Shown: positions 61,908-64,000 of the stretch, one piece after another | How the letters are laid out: each line of letters starts with the position of its first letter | How positions within the stretch are numbered: the stretch's first letter is position 1 | Source of the DNA: Planctomicrobium piriforme | Lineage (GTDB): Bacteria; Planctomycetota; Planctomycetia; Planctomycetales; Planctomycetaceae | NCBI RefSeq assembly: GCF_900113665.1 | Contig: NZ_FOQD01000005.1 | Location: 124,001 to 188,000 of the forward strand | DNA: 64,000 nucleotides | Reading direction: 5' to 3' | Notes under the pieces: generated by a model | The model's input: the letters and a program-made list of their open reading frames with translations, nothing else | Told to the model about the DNA's origin: nothing | Databases searched by the model: none | Made by a program: the position numbers and the translations under genes

Positions 61908-64000
61908 TCAACGCTTCCCAGCGGCGTGCATGGCGCGGGGGGCGGGGGGTTCGAAGGTCATGAGCTGGTCGCCGGTTTGGGCGTTCCACACCCGAACAAC
62001 GCCGTCTTCTCCGCCGGCGACGATCAATTGTCCATCCGGCGAAGCAATCGACGCGTAGACGTAATCGCGGGCGCCGATGAAAGAGCGTTCGTTCTGACCG
62101 GTGGCGGCCTGATGGATCTTCACATGGCAATCCCCGCTGGAGGAGACCAGCCGGTCGCCGCTGCCAATGAAGTCGAGCGATGTGATCTGCTTCGAGTAGT
62201 TCTCGATCGTGCGGCGGAGCTCGCCTGACTCGACGTCCCAGACCTTGATGAGGCGATCCGCAGCCCCGCTGGCGAGCGTCTCTCCATCCGAACTTAGCGC
62301 GACTCCCATCACATGGTCGGTATGGCCTTCGAACGATTTCACCTGCTTGCGCGAATCGATGTCGAACAGACGACAGAACTTGTCGGCCCCGCCGCTGACG
62401 ATCTTGCGGCCATCGCGTGAAAACTGCAGATCGAGAACGGTATCGCTATGGGCATCGATGAATTCGACAGGCGGACCTTGCCCGACCAGGTTCCAGATGA
62501 GCAGTTCGCCGGTGCGGGAGGGATCTCCGCCGCCCGTGGCGAGTGAGGCACCATCGGGACTGAAGGCCAGTGCGTTCACGCGATCGACGAAACGGGACTC
62601 GTCGAGATTTTCCGGATCATCGACTGGCGGGCCGAGCGTAGTCTGCAGCTCCCAGCGGGGATTGAGATCCCACAAGGCGGCGCTCCCGTGGGCATCGATG
62701 GTCAAGAGCGCCCCCCGGGCCGTTGAAAAAATGCCGACAGGCGTTGTGTCGGGAAAGGCCGGAAAATCGACCGCAGCCCCATTGGTCAGGCTCCAGGCTC
62801 GAATCGGTTGATCGGCACTGGCGGCGAGGAACAGGCCGTCCCCCGTCAGCACCGTCAGCGAACGGACCACGCCGGCGTCATCCTCCCGCTGCTGCTGGAA
62901 GGTCTGCAGGCGATGCTCGGCTTCGATCGAATTGCGTTCGGCATTTTCGGCGGCAGCTTTGCGGCGGTCGAGTTGTTCCTGCCCGGAGCGGGCCGCGAGT
63001 TCACAGAGCGCGGTCGCCCGACCAGCGGACTGAAAGGCGTCTCGGGCCGCGGTAAGCTGATCGGATTTCGCTTTGAGAGCCGTTTCCAGCGCGGCGAGCG
63101 CCGCCTTGAGTTCAGCATCTTCAGGACGGGCTGCAGCCGCTGCTTCGGCTAATGCCTTTTCTTGAGTAACTTTCTCCAACTCCAGTTCGAGGTCAGCCTG
63201 TTTGCGCTGGGCGGCTGACTTCTGGTCTTCGGAGATCTGTAACAACCGCTGACGTTCCTTGAGATCGGCCGTTGCGGCCTGCAGTCGAGTGGTGGCACGT
63301 TCGCGTTGACGGGTGGCGAGCTCGACATCGGTGGTGGCGCGGACGGCTTCACGTTGTCGCGGGGCAGACTCTTTCACATCGGCCAGCGTGGCGCCATGGG
63401 TATCGAGCAGGCGGATGTGACCATTCTCACCGGCGACAACGATCCGGCCGCCGTCGCGACGATCGCTGACCGCAGTGATCGGTGCATCGAAGGCGTGCGT
63501 CCAAAGGCTGGTCCCCTGATCGAGGTTCCAGCGCCGCAGCGTCTGGTCGGGGCCTGCGGACAGCAAGTCATGCTGCTCGTTCGTGAGGTAGAGTAATGTC
63601 GGCGGCTGCGAGTGACCGGTCAGTTCCCGCAGTGGTTTCACTTCTGCATTCATCGCCACGCCGGGCGCGGGCCAGGACCAGATGCGAATGACATTGTCCG
63701 CATGGGCAGTGATGATTTCTGGTCCCTGGGTTCGGACATTCAATGCGATGATCGGCGATGAGGTCGGTTGCTCGTGCAGCAGTTGTCCCGACTGCGTTTC
63801 CCAGATCCGGATCTGACCTGATTCCGATCCGGTGATCAGCCAGTTTCCGTGCGGGGAGAAGCCCAGCGACGTGATCGTACTGTTCGGCGATTGCAGCGTG
63901 GGGCCTGCCTGACCGGTGCTGAGATCCCACGTTGCGATCTCGTTCTGGTCGAGCAGGAAAGCGGCACGCTGACCCGTCGGATCGACCCGGAATGAACGCA
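61908..64000 (-). CDS. WD40-repeat protein with central coiled coil (5' end outside window)
   Basis: The minus-strand frame is open to the right edge, so about 697 residues are visible and the start is missing. WD40 blades lie on both sides of a coiled coil: from the edge inwards NEIATWDLSTG, SGQIRIWETQSG, ADNVIRIW and DQTLRRWNLDQG, then a Gln/Arg/Ala-rich coiled coil (about 63,370 down to 62,880), then more blades (AWSLTNG, ALWDLNPRW, KVWDVESGELRRTI, RVWNAQTGDQLMTF). A propeller split by a coiled coil is known in planctomycete WD40 proteins, many of which contain an N-terminal c-type cytochrome; that part, if present, is outside. Probably a scaffold. Confidence 0.88.
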   Translation of the reverse strand, partial: RSFRVDPTGQRAAFLLDQNEIATWDLSTGQAGPTLQSPNSTITSLGFSPHGNWLITGSESGQIRIWETQSGQLLHEQPTSSPIIALNVRTQGPEIITAHADNVIRIWSWPAPGVAMNAEVKPLRELTGHSQPPTLLYLTNEQHDLLSAGPDQTLRRWNLDQGTSLWTHAFDAPITAVSDRRDGGRIVVAGENGHIRLLDTHGATLADVKESAPRQREAVRATTDVELATRQRERATTRLQAATADLKERQRLLQISEDQKSAAQRKQADLELELEKVTQEKALAEAAAAARPEDAELKAALAALETALKAKSDQLTAARDAFQSAGRATALCELAARSGQEQLDRRKAAAENAERNSIEAEHRLQTFQQQREDDAGVVRSLTVLTGDGLFLAASADQPIRAWSLTNGAAVDFPAFPDTTPVGIFSTARGALLTIDAHGSAALWDLNPRWELQTTLGPPVDDPENLDESRFVDRVNALAFSPDGASLATGGGDPSRTGELLIWNLVGQGPPVEFIDAHSDTVLDLQFSRDGRKIVSGGADKFCRLFDIDSRKQVKSFEGHTDHVMGVALSSDGETLASGAADRLIKVWDVESGELRRTIENYSKQITSLDFIGSGDRLVSSSGDCHVKIHQAATGQNERSFIGARDYVYASIASPDGQLIVAGGEDGVVRVWNAQTGDQLMTFEPPAPRAMHAAGKR

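Overview
The window looks like a chromosomal segment of a planctomycete (class Planctomycetia, probably order Planctomycetales). The markers are a DUF1501 protein paired with a DUF1549/DUF1553 protein, a DUF1571 protein, a cysteine-rich cell-envelope repeat protein, a coiled-coil giant with a Gln-Pro-Gly tail, a ResB-CcsA fusion, many TAT-type leaders, a Ser/Thr kinase with several membrane spans, and a tRNA without encoded CCA. Family names come from motifs read in the translations; no database was searched. There is no phage, IS transposase, CRISPR array or rRNA.

Layout. 1-8.7 kb: end of a gamma-glutamyltransferase, a K+ channel (minus strand), glnD and a glycosyltransferase (2 bp apart), a BshB1/LmbE-type deacetylase on the other strand, a secreted Gfo/Idh/MocA oxidoreductase, and a 29-residue very basic micro-ORF. 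9-14.8 kb: a CPA2 antiporter fused to TrkA-N, CBS and PTS-EIIA-like domains, lepA, and a SAM methyltransferase. 15-22.7 kb: envelope proteins (Gly/Tyr-rich peptide, 1296-residue coiled-coil protein, Cys-rich repeat protein, small coiled-coil protein). 22.8-26.5 kb: a signalling cassette (FHA-like protein, Ser/Thr kinase, membrane protein). 26.8-32.2 kb: aspS, an APC permease, a PAP2 phosphatase, a possible frameshifted gene remnant, a BrnT-like/HTH toxin-antitoxin pair, and tRNA-Asp. 32.4-40.1 kb: a charged small protein, a DUF1571 protein, a lipoprotein, a ResB-CcsA fusion and a Gly/Gln-rich secreted protein. 40.1-46 kb, minus strand: an SGNH hydrolase, a ketosynthase-like protein lacking its catalytic Cys, and the DUF1501 and DUF1549/1553 pair. 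46.4-48.5 kb: a degenerate Sua5-like/LMW phosphatase fusion, rpiB and gcvH. 48.6-54.4 kb, minus strand: anti-sigma and ECF sigma factor, PQQ-type propeller, esterase, Ldh_2 dehydrogenase and an orphan. 54.5-64 kb: an M24-like protein without metal ligands, a polysaccharide deacetylase, a DUF1570-like gluzincin, prolyl oligopeptidase, a TrmH methyltransferase, and a WD40/coiled-coil protein running off the right edge.

The most striking structure is not a gene. At least eleven intergenic sites carry short arrays of 7-bp units. The unit sequence differs from site to site (GAAATTC, GGGGACA, TCAGTTG, GGTTCAA, CTCAACG and others), but the period is always 7. Most are paired with a second array in inverse orientation, so the element could fold into a long hairpin. 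The design recalls the heptameric STRR repeats of heterocystous cyanobacteria. Three G-rich versions also fit a G-quadruplex motif, and one overlaps a ribosome binding site.

Among proteins, the best leads are the Sua5-like/LMW-phosphatase fusion, which has a protein-arginine phosphatase signature and lies next to rpiB as in the Bacillus ywlC-ywlE-ywlF cluster, and the catalytically degenerate ketosynthase.
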